Translations under genes and position numbers: made by a program
Shown here: positions 39,420 through 49,704 of the stretch, piece by piece
Position numbering within the stretch: the stretch's first letter is position 1
Layout: each line of letters starts with the position of its first letter
NCBI RefSeq assembly: GCF_003171515.1
Contig: NC_089394.1
Coordinates: 3,162,001-3,226,000, forward strand
DNA length: 64,000 nt
Origin: Pyrenophora tritici-repentis
Lineage: Eukaryota; Ascomycota; Dothideomycetes; Pleosporales; Pleosporaceae
Direction of reading: 5' to 3'
Notes under the pieces: generated by a model
Database searches by the model: none
Seen by the model: the letters and a program-made list of their open reading frames with translations, nothing else
What the model was told of the DNA's origin: nothing

Positions 39420-40623
39420 ATGCCTGTCGCGAAAGAGCAAGTCGGCGACGTACCTGAAGGCCTAGTTCCAGCCATCAAACTTGAACCTCCGCCTGGGTTC
39501 GAACAAGATGAGTGGGAGCAGCTTACCGATGTAATAATCACAGCCATTTATCACAGCTTATGCTAATATAAGCAGGGATTTGCGTGTGAAGCTGACGAGA
39601 TTGACGGTATCTTAGATCAAAGAGGTAGTGGGGGTTCACGAAAAGGCCGACCTATCAATTTGAGCGTCCCCTATACTGGCTCTCTGAGTGGTAGCGCCCG
39701 TGCTATTGCTCAACGTGAACGCAAAGCTCTTTTCGATAAAGAGGAGAAGGTACTTGAAAGCGTTAGAACAGCCGACCGCTCCGCGAAGTACCAACTGAAG
39801 AAATCGCTTTTGCAACAGCCTAAGTATAAATTAGCAAATAGTGCTAGACAGGCTAAGCTGCTAGAGAAAGAGTGGGATATACTTTCAAAGAAGCGGTTTA
39901 CCCAGAAAAAGTCTGGTAAGTTATCACAGCTGTTTATCATAGACATCTGCTAATAGACTATAGCTGAATGGCTAGAGACAAACCTAACTCATGTGCATCG
40001 TAAATGGGATGCGATCACTAAGCAGGTGGATATGAGAAAACACGAGATCACGATTGCGCAAGTGCTTAGCAAAGATGACAAGCCCACCCATGACATTAGT
40101 GGTAGAGGAATAGCAAGAATTTACGGCTCAGGTGGTGTTTTGCAAAAGATTCTTCGAAAGACCTATCAAGAAGGATTAGCAAAGCTTAACAACAACGACT
40201 TTGAGAGCAAGGAGGCTAAGAGAGAGTTTGAGAAGTTCGTGGAGGAACTTACACCTGATGAGATGAAAGTCGTAACTGATAATGACTGGCAGTAAGTTTA
40301 TCACATCCTTTTATCACAGAGATACTAATATAATAAGGCAACGGGAGCCACCTAGCATTCTCGACTTACTTGGTGACGCTGATATTGAGCTGGAGGGTGA
40401 TAAGCCGTACGTTAAAGGTGACGATAGCGATGAGTGTGAAGAAGAGGTTGACTATGACTCTGATCTTGAGGAGCATTTCAATTCACTTGAAGACGAGTAC
40501 GAGGATGACGACCAGTGGGCTGCTGTACAGAAGCAGGCAGCGCTTGAGGAGTCTGAGGAATCTGAGGACTCTGAGTTTGAGGGGTTTCCGGATTCTGATG
40601 CCGCTTCTGAGTCTGATAATTAG
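39420..40623 (+). CDS. Accessory gene of the hAT: Lys-rich protein with acidic tail (354 aa, four exons)
   Basis: Exons 39420-39530, 39576-39915, 39964-40291 and 40338-40623 join in phase into 354 residues with no stop. The N-terminal part is proline and acid rich (LEPPPGFEQDEWEQL). The middle is Lys/Arg-rich and helical (AQRERKALFDKEEKVL, AKLLEKEWDILSKKRF, WLETNLTHVHRKWDAI). The last 80 residues are very acidic (DDSDECEEEVDYDSDLEEHF, LEESEESEDSEFE). No family is recognised. Acidic tails occur in histone chaperones, and the gene lies head to head with an H3-like gene, so a histone-binding role is a testable guess only. All three introns carry the TTATCACA motif. It is intact, unlike its neighbours in the element. 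Confidence 0.78.
39531..39575 (+). other. Intron 1 of the accessory gene (TTATCACAG family)
   Basis: GTAATAATCACAG...TTTATCACAG...CTAATATAAGCAG, 45 bp, phase 0. The acceptor may alternatively be 3 bp upstream. Confidence 0.75.
39916..39963 (+). other. Intron 2 of the accessory gene (TTATCACAG family)
   Basis: GTAAG-TTATCACAG...TTTATCATAG...CTAATAGACTATAG, 48 bp, phase 1. Confidence 0.8.
40292..40337 (+). other. Intron 3 of the accessory gene (TTATCACAG family)
   Basis: GTAAG-TTTATCACA...TTTATCACAG...ACTAATATAATAAG, 46 bp, phase 2. Confidence 0.8.
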
Positions 40624-42171
40624 AGTTTTAGGCTAAGACACTTTCAAGCATTGAGGGATAGTAAGCAGTTATCACAACCAATTAACACGGATTATTGCGC
40701 CATATAATCTTAACTTAAGATTGTGATCTGTCATTTATGCAGATTAATATCCGTGCACTCCTGACGATCTCTGTGTTTACTATGAGGCATTAAAAATGAT
40801 ATTCCGCTAGTAATATGCCAAGGTTTCAAGTTAAATTACAGGCGTCATAGCGCAAGCAAAGCTGAGAGGAGCGTGAGAAGCCTTGAGTCCTACATCCAAA
40901 CTTAAACTTCTCAACTTTTTCCTATTGTGTGCTACTACTATTAATGCCTTATTCTACTACTTTCTAGAAGCGATGGACATAGCTGCACAGTCTATTGAGC
41001 TTATGCCTAATCCTACTAATATTGAATTTCCGGAGGACCTCAACTGTTTAAAAATCAATTCTCCACAGGTTACAAAGGGGGTGACAGGAGAACGATTGGA
41101 TTAGTGAAATATCCAAATAATCGTTTTCTGCAAGATTATAGTGTAAGTGAGATCTTAGGGACATGGACAGCGTGGTGGAGTAATACTAGCTGGGGTATAA
41201 ACCCTAAAAATGATAACCCACGATGGAACTCTCCTACTCGCTATGGCACAGTATGGTTACGATTTGGAGAAGCTGCTGAGCTTCGAACTGGCCACCCCTA
41301 CGTGTTCTGCTACAACTGTAGTCTTGCACTCCAGCATCCAAATCTAGGTGGTATTGGGACAAAGCACCTTATTACTCATCTTAAAACAAAAAGCTGTCGA
41401 AATGTCCTTACTCCTATTCATAATGAGGCAGACTTATCGGCCTCTACTCTATCCCAACGTCAACAAAGAAACAGTACTTCATCAATACCAGCTTACACTA
41501 CTACTACCTTTGAAAAGGAGCTTGTACGGGTAGTAATCGACAGCAACTGGTCATTCCGAACAGTTGAACGACCATCTTTCCATCGATTTCTTCGGTTCCT
41601 TCGACCAGATACTGTGATAATTAGTCGTTGTAAATTCAAGACGATATTCAAGAGTCAACATGAGGAAGCAAAAAGGTCTATCCTTCGAGATCTTGGAAAA
41701 TCAACAAAGATCTCAATCGCCTTAGATGCCTGGTCTGCAGCTAATCACCTCTGCTTTCTTGCGGTAAAGGGTTACTACATTAACAAAGACTGGAAACTTC
41801 AGGAAAAGCTACTTGACTTTCTCCCTATGCGCGGCAGGCACACCGGTACTTCTATGGCAGACGAGGTACTGCATATTCTTCTGGATACAAAGACCAAAAC
41901 CCAGCTTCTAGCTATTACTTGTGATAACGCTAGTAACAATAGCGTACTTGCTCGCACTCTCCAGTCTAAACTCCAAGAAGTCGACATTCAGTGGAGTGCC
42001 AGAGAAAACACTATCCCTTGCCTTGCCCATATTATCAACCTCGTTGTCCAGGATATTATCCAACACCTTCGGCTAGCAGCAACTACAGAGTTAGGAGCAA
42101 GGGATACCCTACAGAGACGTCATATACAGGACATTGAGACGCATATTTCAGTCCCAAATTCCCTTCGCAAG

Positions 42172-42220
42172 GTATTTCGCTTTTAACACATTCATTTATC
42201 ACATACTAATAATAGACTAG
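42172..42220 (+). other. Intron of the hAT transposase (TTATCACAG family)
   Basis: GTATTTCGC...ATTTATCACA..ACTAATAATAGACTAG, 49 bp, phase 0. Confidence 0.8.
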
Positions 42221-42844
42221 ATAAGGGCGATTTGTATCGCTATTGACGTATCACCTCAACGCTTTGAGCGGTTTATTGCGGTACAACAACATCTACCGCC
42301 AAAGGAGCGATTATCTGTTATCCGCGACGTGAAAACCCGATGGAACTCAACATACGACATGTTAGAGCGCGCGCTCAAAATCCAAAAATATATTGATGAA
42401 TGGCTTAAACAAGAAATCTTGCTAAGGCCAGGTAGTCACCTGGATAGCTCTCTAGACAACAATCAAATGGCTGAGATTGATTTCCGGGATCTTAAACGCC
42501 TCCGCTTATCTTCGACTGAGTGGCATCATCTCGAACTCGTTACTGAGATGCTTAAACGGTTTAAAACAGCAACTAGCTTCCTCAGCCAGAACGAGAAGCC
42601 CCAGATTCAGTATATTTGGTTAATGTACAATCGACTGTTTGATTTCTTGGACAAAATGTCAGAGGACCTAGATGAGGATGAAGAAAATCAAGATGATAGG
42701 GAATGGCTAGACGTAGTACGAGCTGCAGCTGACAGGGGTCGTCTAAAACTGAGCAAGTACTATTCGAAGACAGACGCAGAACGTGGGTTCTTGTTTAATT
42801 GTGCCACTATCCTTGATCCAACGCAGAAGCTTACAGCATATGAA

Positions 42845-42895
42845 GTATGATTATCACAGCTATTTATCACAGTCACGCTCTAATTACGCTTATAG
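42845..42895 (+). other. Intron of the hAT transposase (TTATCACAG family)
   Basis: GTATGA-TTATCACAG-CTAT-TTATCACAG...CTAATTACGCTTATAG, 51 bp, phase 0. Confidence 0.82.
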
Positions 42896-43689
42896 GACGA
42901 TTCATGGGAGCCACAGTACAAGCATCTCTACCGAGGCCAATTTCTTGCTTACCTTGATCGTTATGATAATACGGACGGGAGAGGTTCAACCCCAGGCTCT
43001 AGCATAGTCAAAAGGAGGTCACTTGGGAATGAGTGGTTCAGAAAGCCAGCTCCTCCCCTACATCAGCGTTAAACAGCTTTTCTTCCCAGAACTCTTCACT
43101 AGTAGAATCAGACAAGACAACTGGCCCAACCCGCCAAGAAGGAGAGTCCTACCTTAGTACTGCCTGTGTAATGACAGATGACTCTTTCGATATTCTAGAG
43201 TGGTGGAAGACGAACGAGCCTACCTACCCACGACTATCCCAAGTGGCGAAGGATATACTAGCAATACCAATTGCTCAGGTTGGGGTTGAAAGAGTTTTCA
43301 ATGTTGCTAAGGATGTTATTGGTAGTCGGAGGCACCGACTATCTGCCCGGACAATACAGCAGATAATGGTTCTTAAGGATACAATATCTCAAGAGGAAGA
43401 ACAGGGTCTAGACTACCTAGTTGCTCAATTAGGGGAGGATGGAGAGCCAATTGACGAGGTTAATGATCTTTTTGAGCTTCCAGCCTCGTTAGAGCATACC
43501 TTCGATATAGATGAGGAGAACCAGACTACAGAAGAAGAGTCGGAGGAAGAGGTCCAGGAGGAGCGTCAATTGCCACCTCGAAAGCGCCAGCGTCCTCAGC
43601 GCTACCGTGATAATTAGCTGTGTTAATATATCTCGTTTTATGTATCTACTATATCATCAACGTGTACACATTATCTTAATTAAGTGTTG

Positions 43690-43895
43690 TTCCGTTAAAG
43701 TACCCAAAAAATATAACCCAACCCCAACCCAACCCAACCCAACCCAAGCCCAACCCTACCACTTGGTCTGTGCGACCCCAGCCCAGCCCTAACCCATGGT
43801 CTGTGCGACCCCAACCCAACCCTAACCCATGGTCTGTGCGACCCCAACCCAACCCCAACCCAAGACTGGGTATACCCAACCCATTTGCCAGCGTA
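43690..43895 (-). repeat. Right GGGTT-rich terminus of the hAT
   Basis: Read inward it starts TACGCTGGCAAATGGGTTGG. It contains three tandem units of about 32 bp with TGGGGTCGCACAGACCATGG and ends in (GGGTT)n. It matches the left end inverted. Confidence 0.85.
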
Positions 43896-44044
43896 GTGGC
43901 ATCTAGGATGTCCTTACCTCATGAACCGTCACAAATTTGTTATCGGGGAGACGAATTTGCGCAGCAGGCCTTAAGGGTCGTTTTAATTCCTACACACTGT
44001 CCTTTAAACTAGGAAAGAAGACGATTATTAAAGTAACTATAGAC

Positions 44045-44178
44045 TACGCTGGTAAATGGGTCGGGGTTGGGTTGGGGTTGGGTTACCTTAATAGGTAATG
44101 ACTAGGCTAACTTGGAACTAGTCATTACCTATTAAGGTAACCCAACCCCAACCCAACCCCGACCCATTTACCAGCGTA
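44045..44178. mobile_element. 134-bp palindromic hAT MITE with 8-bp duplication
   Basis: Two near-perfect 59-60-bp inverted arms (TACGCTGGTAAATGGGTCGG, then GGGTT repeats, then an AATAGGTAATGACTA-like arm) surround a loop of about 14 bp. CTATAGAC at 44037-44044 and 44179-44186 is a perfect target duplication. Its ends match the large hAT at 38026-43895, so that family's transposase probably mobilised it. Confidence 0.93.
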
Positions 44179-44186
44179 CTATAGAC

Positions 44187-44711
44187 GATAGTCTCTACGT
44201 AGTGTCACACATTGCAGATAGATACTAAGAAACAGCATTTCTAGGCACAGAACTCGATGCACTAGCCTAAGATACAGAAGTCCTTCTGTCAGATTTTTAT
44301 GGATGGGATCAAGTGTGTATTGTTGTCAGATTTAAGGCCTGAAATCTGGTCGAGGTCAGACTAGTGCGACCCAGCATCTGTGAGAGCCAATCAGATCACA
44401 GGAAGGCTTGGCACCCCCTAGGTGTGCCCACAACCGTAGACAGAACCGACACACAATCAATAATGAACATCATCACGATCATCACCCATTTCATCAGTAT
44501 TCCAAATGAGAGTGAATATTTGACAATTGTCTGTCTCTGTCTACGGCTCTGTCTGTGGGAGGTGGCCTCGCCTCGGGCTTGGCAGTGCTAAGTCCCGGCG
44601 CTAGCCCTGGTTTGGGGGTCTCATGTCCTTCCCCAACCACCATCGGCTCGATCATGGAGCAAAACCTCGCCTCAATCTGACACCTAGCCACTTTACAGTG
44701 TCTTTGTGTTT
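44187..44711. other. Gene-free stretch truncating the next Fot1
   Basis: I see no supported gene. Several short palindromes (CAGATTTAAGGCCTGAAATCTG near 44327) are present. The Fot1 frame loses homology near 44712. Confidence 0.45.
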
Positions 44712-45355
44712 TGCTTCTGCCTATCAAGCCAATCAAGAAGCCCTTCTCGTCCATATTGTATATATCTCGAGCCTCAAGGTGGTATTCAGTGATCTTTCGA
44801 TGCAGTAGCTCGAAGTAGAGACGGTATTTAGACTCAGAATCAGCCAGGTGGCGCGTACGATCCATGGCGGTGGTCCACTTTGAGATAAGATGGATCTCGT
44901 GTCGGTTGATGAAGCGAGTAACCCAGCTCTCGCTGAGCTGCTGATGGGCTACTTCAGATGAGAAATTCCTAATCATCTCTCTTGTAGGAGGTAGGCCTTT
45001 GTTTGTAAGTCCTTCAATATATCGTACAAGCTCTGACTCTTGTTGTGGGTTGAGAGCTTGCCTGCTGGCATGCCCGGCATCCCTAGGCCCTGTCACGCCT
45101 CTCCATCGCCGCCCCAGAGTTGACCGGTCAACACCATGCTTTTCAGCAACTTCCTTCAATGTAAATTGTTCTTCTGAACCTCGCGATTTTAGATCTTCAA
45201 TTGCCTCATCAATTGGAGCCATGGCTGTAGAGTTATCGCGCGTTGGAGTTGTGGTGTTGAGACGCGCGTTGGTGTTCTGCGGGGCACACTGTGAATCCGG
45301 GCACACTGTGAATCCGGGCACACTGTGAATCCGGGCACACTGCGCACGGGCACGT
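44712..45355 (-). pseudogene. Truncated Fot1-type element, 5' end
   Basis: The outer end is ACGTGCCCGTGCGCAG.. (minus strand from 45355, TA at 45356-45357), followed by three to four tandem CCGGGCACACTGTGAAT units. The transposase starts at ATG 45222 (MAPIDEAIEDLKSRG). It keeps both HTH regions (HGVDRSTLGRRW, SESWVTRFINRHEIHL) and the first Asp block (YNMDEKGFLIGLIGRSK), then ends in unrelated sequence at about 44712. It belongs to the same subfamily as 59503-61440. Confidence 0.87.
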
Positions 45356-45357
45356 TA

Positions 45358-46450
45358 CTTGTGCGTCGGTAGTCATGGTGTACCTTGACGCCAGCTTTTT
45401 GTGACTGTAATTTCAGGATGCATGCACTAAGGAGCATCTAACTGCGCAAGCACCATGTCCCGTTTTTATGTGAAGGCTGCACGTCGATTCGTGGGAGGGG
45501 CACCAGTCCATTTCGATCCTTCTCAACAGTTTGCGCCAATCACATCATGGTGGCAACAATCTATCAGCTCACCAACCAAAAAGACCGTGCCGAAGCGTGT
45601 CTTGGGCAACGATTCCGGACTACGATATGGGCGCGTGTGCTGGCTGCTGTCTGTGTCCGTCTTCTCTCCACCTAGTGCAGCTGCGAACCGAGAAGATCAG
45701 GCTCGATACCAGCCCCTTCCACATCCTCCGCTGCAGCACGTACAGGGACCTATGCAACCGCATCTTCGCCATCCTACCTGCTGCACTGGGCATAGCTGCG
45801 CAAAACGCGGCTAAACCCGAGTAGGGGTTAATCAACGCTAACACTACGTGGCTTGAACATGACCGCGTATCTTGTGGTTACTTGTCTAACGATGTGCCGT
45901 TGTTACGATTCACGTCCTGAAGGATCAGTAGTCATTCATTGATATCGTTCTATCCCCGAGAACCAACCCTAAGCCCTCTCTAGACTTTATAGCTAGTACC
46001 TTCTCCTTTCTTAGTTATACGCGACAGTTCTTTTACAACGGCATCGGTGCTATAGATAGGTGCGCAGAGTACTACATTGTAGCTGTTACACGACTTGACC
46101 TACAGTATCTACGATCCTCCTTGTTCAAGCAGCGTAGTAATGAGCAGCTCGCGGAGAGTTGCATGTAGGATATGCCGGGACCGTAAAGTGAGATGTGATG
46201 GAGAGCACCCTTGTCAAAGGTAAGAGACATTCTTCCTGGTATGAATTGAAGCATCTGCTAATCGTAAGTCTTTCTGGATAGGTGTATTCGAGGAGCGGAG
46301 AAATGTGTCTATAGTTTGAACCACAACCTCACAAAAGCTGATCTTGTTTAGACGATTGAAGGGTTGAAAACGCGATTAGGTAGGTCAAGCATTTCTCGGA
46401 CTTATGTCCCTGTTCTCGGTCTTACACAAGGATCAACGCTGAAATCTTGC
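45358..46450. other. Region with fragments of unassigned frames
   Basis: About 45572-45620 (CAACCAAAAAGACCGTGCCG block) recurs at 46450-46500, where it leads into the hypothetical gene at 46.5 kb. Downstream, LRTEKIRLDTSPFHILRC-like coding potential (about 45670-45820) is open but unassigned. This may be an older, broken copy of a neighbouring gene. 45951-45970 repeats 37892-37911. Confidence 0.4.
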
Positions 46451-47300
46451 TAACCAAAAAGACCGTGCCGAAGCGCATCTCGGGCAACGACCCCGAACTA
46501 CCGTCAATGAAAACGAGGAAATCGCAGTTTCTGAAACTAGCATTGATATCGACGATTCAGACCTCACACCTATGTCCATGACCATGCAACCGGCGTTGGA
46601 CACCAATGGTCTCTTTCAGCCCTCAGCTTTGCAATCCTGGACCCAGTTCCTAGACCTATTCGAAGGTCACATATTCGACAGTCTTCAAGTTCCTCACCTT
46701 TCTAAACGAAGCGATCATCCACCGTCTCAGCTTGGGTGTACAACCTCACCAGACGGGACGAACGGACTTTCATTGGCCCGAGATTATGGGCATCGGCCCC
46801 GTATGCCAAGTCTTCGCGAAGTACGCGCACTGAACACGTCAGCTCAGACAGCGGTGTGCAGTCTTGTGTGTGAGAACAGCGAGCAGTTGGAAGAGTGCCT
46901 GAACATGGTTAGCCAACTTACGTCGCTTTGCTCGAATTTTCTCGTTACACAGATGGAGGTTGCAGGCATTTCGTCTGCTGTGGCCGAGTACCTAGTGTGG
47001 GTGCACAAGGGCCCTCAGGTGCCGCTTAGAGGAGCTACATTGGGCACAAGTAGTGCAGAAATATTGGAAATCCTGGAGGCACGGGTCCGCGAGCTTCAGA
47101 GCATGGCCGAAACATCACATCAAGCGGGTTGGGCACGGATGTTGAAGACGCTTGAGAGCCGACACTCGGCCATGCAACTCGATGCTTTGGAGGAAATGCT
47201 ACCAGTGCAGATGGAAAAAAGGCAGCGACTGTTCCAAGAGAACTACGAGATCGATAAGAACTTACCCGAACAACTTACTGCATGTCAGGAAGATGACTAG
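46450..47300 (+). CDS. Hypothetical protein, at least 242 aa
   Basis: ATG 46572 starts 242 residues. The same frame is open upstream to about 46445 (NQKDRAEAHLGQRPRTTVNE, then acidic SIDIDDSDL), so the true start or a 5' exon may lie earlier. The middle resembles the helical C-termini of fungal regulatory proteins (CSLVCENSEQLEECLNMVSQ, LEARVRELQSMAETSHQAGW), and the end is charged and probably coiled (MEKRQRLFQENYEIDK). No DNA-binding domain is visible and I cannot name a family. It could be the 3' part of a transcription-factor-like gene. Confidence 0.45.
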
Positions 47301-47562
47301 AGTATCTTATTGATGTTGCTACTCGGGCGTTATGAATAGAAGGTGGCTTCTCTCAACAACTACAATAACATGTGTTTTCTCCCATGCTACCACCGTGATA
47401 ATTTAAGAGCTCTCTCCAAAACATGCTACCCATGTATTCTGGGTGGGCTTCAACCAGTGAACAGAAGATCTTGAAATTCCTAACCGTCTTTCAGCTAGCG
47501 ACTGAGTACGTATATATGCGTTGGTGAAAACAGTATAGCGATAGATAATTGGGGCTCGTAGC

Positions 47563-48707
47563 TCAGTAAGAGAAGGTCTGTCCCACCAGTCCTTCACTCA
47601 GTTTCCACAACTTCTCGGCCTCAACACGGCTGGTCGCCCAGGGTTTAATGCGGTTGGAGTCATCGGCAACTATCTCACCCTTCTCCAAATAAGCGCCATT
47701 TCGCCCTGTCAACATCAGCATGATCATTACGACCTTAAACAACGTAATCAGCTGTACTTACCCGAGATTTCGGTATCGAATGCAGCAACTACATGGGTGG
47801 CTGAGCCCTCGTCGTGCGAGACGAAATCAAAGTTTGCGTTCCAGCCCTCCGCGTTGCCCATGAAACGGTCAACCTTTTCTAACAATAAATGAGCCTTCGC
47901 GTTGGATTTGATGTGAATATACCAAGGACTTACGCAAGGCCAGATATTCCACGTTCCAGTCAATGTGATCGCCCAGACCAGTTCCGATGACTCCGGGGTG
48001 AAGACTGAAAGACAGAAGATTATGCTTGGCGCCTAGCTTCTCTGCTAGTGCGATGGCCATGAGCATGTTTGCCGTCTTGGACTGGCCGTATGCTTGCCAC
48101 CTGTTATACGTCTCTCCGTGCTGAAAATTGTTCAAGCCTTAGTACAAGTCAGGGGATGATGCGGACCAGAGCTTACATGAAAGTTGTAGTCGTCAAAACG
48201 GAACGAACCGAGCCTATGACCGTCGCTGCTCACCATTACCACTCGAGGTGCAGCTGAGGCCTGCAATTTGCCCATAATAAGGTTCGTAAAGAGGAACGGC
48301 CCGAGATGGTTCGTTGCAAATTGACTCTCGTACCCCTCAGGAGAAAGTGCGTAGTCTGTAGCCATGATGCCCGCATTGTTGACAAGAACGTCGATGTGTG
48401 GAACATCAGACCAACTATTGACCGTGTTTGCAGCGGTCCGGACAGCTTCCAATGATGAAAGATCGAGTTGGAGAATGCGCGATTTGATCGAGATCGTTGG
48501 GTTTTCAGCGGCTAGTTGGCTTGCGGTCTCTTTGACCTTGGAAATGTTGCGGCCAGCCAAGATGAGTAGCGCTGGTTGTAAGGCTGCGATGGCTTTAAGG
48601 AAGGCGGCACCCAACCCTGAAGGCGAAACACCTGTGGTGAGAATGACCTTGCCTTGGATCACAGATGCATAGGACTTAGCTATGCCTTTAGCAGATAGGG
48701 AGGCCAT
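47563..48707 (-). CDS. Short-chain dehydrogenase/reductase (325 aa, four exons), intact
   Basis: Exons on the minus strand are 48177-48707, 47934-48120, 47762-47878 and 47563-47705. The introns are 56, 55 and 56 bp and splice in phase (total 978 coding bases). The cofactor site is TGVSPSGLGAAFL. NNAG is in DVLVNNAGIMA, the catalytic Ser in VVMVSSDGH, and Tyr-x-x-x-Lys in YGQSKTANML. The C-terminal DSNRIKPWATSRVEAEKLW is typical of fungal retinol-dehydrogenase/WWOX-like SDRs. It should be a cytosolic NAD(P)-dependent oxidoreductase; the substrate cannot be told. The boundaries may be off by a base at the last acceptor. Confidence 0.92.
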
Positions 48708-49628
48708 GTCTTGAATTGTAATGGTGTGTTATGTTCGGGGGTGTTGGCTCAGAAAGGATGGCGGGATCAGCTTGGAGCATGAAATTCGCAAAGTCAACAT
48801 TAGTTTGGGGAAAACAAGAGCATTTATGTCCATAGGGACTAATTAATCCACAAAACTGTGCCACATTCATTAGCACATGGATCATGTCTAACTGTAATGG
48901 TTCCAGCTAGAAGGTGAACTAAGAATGTGACAACCTATTCGAGCCATGTAAAAGCGCGGTAAAAGCGCACTAAATTCTTACCTCTCTTACAAACCATCAA
49001 TCCGAATGCTATACGCTGAGCTCCTTCAATCGCAAAGAGGATGGCTCTCGGCTCGGCTATGACTGCCCGAACCTCGGTGAGTGCGGACTGAGTGAGCCGA
49101 CCTTAGTATAAGATGCCTCGTGGTATCAACCACTGATTTTTCCTAGTCAGGTAATCGTGCATTTTGCCCCAAAAACGCGTTCGTGTAACGCGAATCAGGT
49201 GCTGACTTTCTCCTGTTGCAGTCTAGTGTGGCGCCACCCCCTAATCTACGTGCTTTGGGTCTAGCGTGGATCCCTTAAAATATCGCATGCTCCTGGTAGC
49301 AGGAGGCGCAGTAAAGCCAACTTTTCGTCATTGATCCCTTACAATAGCTGGTTGCAGTCCTGAGGAAGGCCACAGTTTACCAAGGATAATTTGGCGGCGC
49401 TTGCCAGCTTCTACATACGTTTCTTTGTCTGCTGGCTTTGTCTGATGCAGCTGCTTAAGCATATTTTTTGATCAAGCTGTGTGCCGATATCTCGGGCAGC
49501 CCTAACGCGACCACACCAATACAGTCCAGAATTGAGTCAACTTGTGAGACTTCACCTACACTGTCCTATCTGCTGGTCTGGTTGTTGACAAGCTAACCTC
49601 CCTCCCTGCGCGACGAATATCCTAGTGG
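48708..49628. other. Gene-free stretch upstream of the dehydrogenase
   Basis: This holds the dehydrogenase promoter. I see no coding frame, terminal repeats or named element. Confidence 0.45.
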
Positions 49629-49704
49629 GCCGATGTTGGCCAATGAAAGGTAGCGTAAGGTCTGGATATTTGCTACACTTGCGCTCTCATTGGGCAACAT
49701 CGGC
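49629..49704. repeat. Foldback of 76 bp
   Basis: GCCGATGTTGGCCAATGA and its inverse TCATTGGGCAACATCGGC (one mismatch) enclose about 40 bp that also pair partly (GTAGCGTAAG / CTTGCGCT). It may be a MITE remnant; no duplication was seen. Confidence 0.65.

Larger units (their letters stand above)
40973..43617 (+). pseudogene. hAT transposase (three exons, two frame breaks)
   Basis: A short N-terminal frame (MDIAAQSIELMP, 40973-41104) must shift near 41070-41100 to join the main frame. It then has a BED-like finger (CYNCSLAL...HLITHLKTKSC). The hAT catalytic core follows (KISIALDAWSAANHLCFLAV, TCDNASNN, CLAHIINLVVQD). Introns 42172-42220 and 42845-42895 splice in phase: SLRK to IRAICIAID, and TAYE to DDSWEPQYKH. 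A one-base break near 43040 separates EWFRKP from the hAT dimerisation region (DILEWWKTN, AIPIAQVGVERVFNVAKD). The C-terminus ends in acidic and basic tracts. Frame breaks make this copy inactive. The 5' break could instead be an unrecognised intron. Confidence 0.87.
38026..43895 (+). mobile_element. hAT transposon carrying a histone H3-like gene and an acidic-tail gene
   Basis: 5870 bp bounded by TACGCTGGCAAATGGG (38026) and its inverse (ending 43895), followed inward on both sides by GGGTTGGGTTGGGG-rich repeats with GGTCGCACRGACCATGGG blocks. It contains a minus-strand H3-like gene (38338-38909), a divergent plus-strand accessory gene (39420-40623) and a plus-strand hAT transposase (about 40973-43617). 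The 8-bp flanks do not match (CCTGTAGC, GTGGCATC). The left end contains an additional small foldback (38026-38110), so this terminus was rearranged. The MITE at 44045-44178 proves the family ends and 8-bp duplications. Confidence 0.85.

Noticed and set aside
38018..43903. 8-bp target duplication of the large hAT
   Set aside because: Flanks CCTGTAGC and GTGGCATC differ at most positions. Shifting the boundary does not give a match.
38026..44178. GGGTT/AACCC tracts as a chromosome end or interstitial telomere
   Set aside because: The tracts are mixed GGGTT/GGGGTT, form the inverted ends of a transposon and of a MITE with a target duplication, and are not the fungal TTAGGG array.
47551..47600. 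tRNA-like GGGGCTCGTAGCTCAGTAAG near the end of the dehydrogenase
   Set aside because: It lacks a foldable anticodon arm, T-loop and acceptor pairing, and it overlaps the coding exon.
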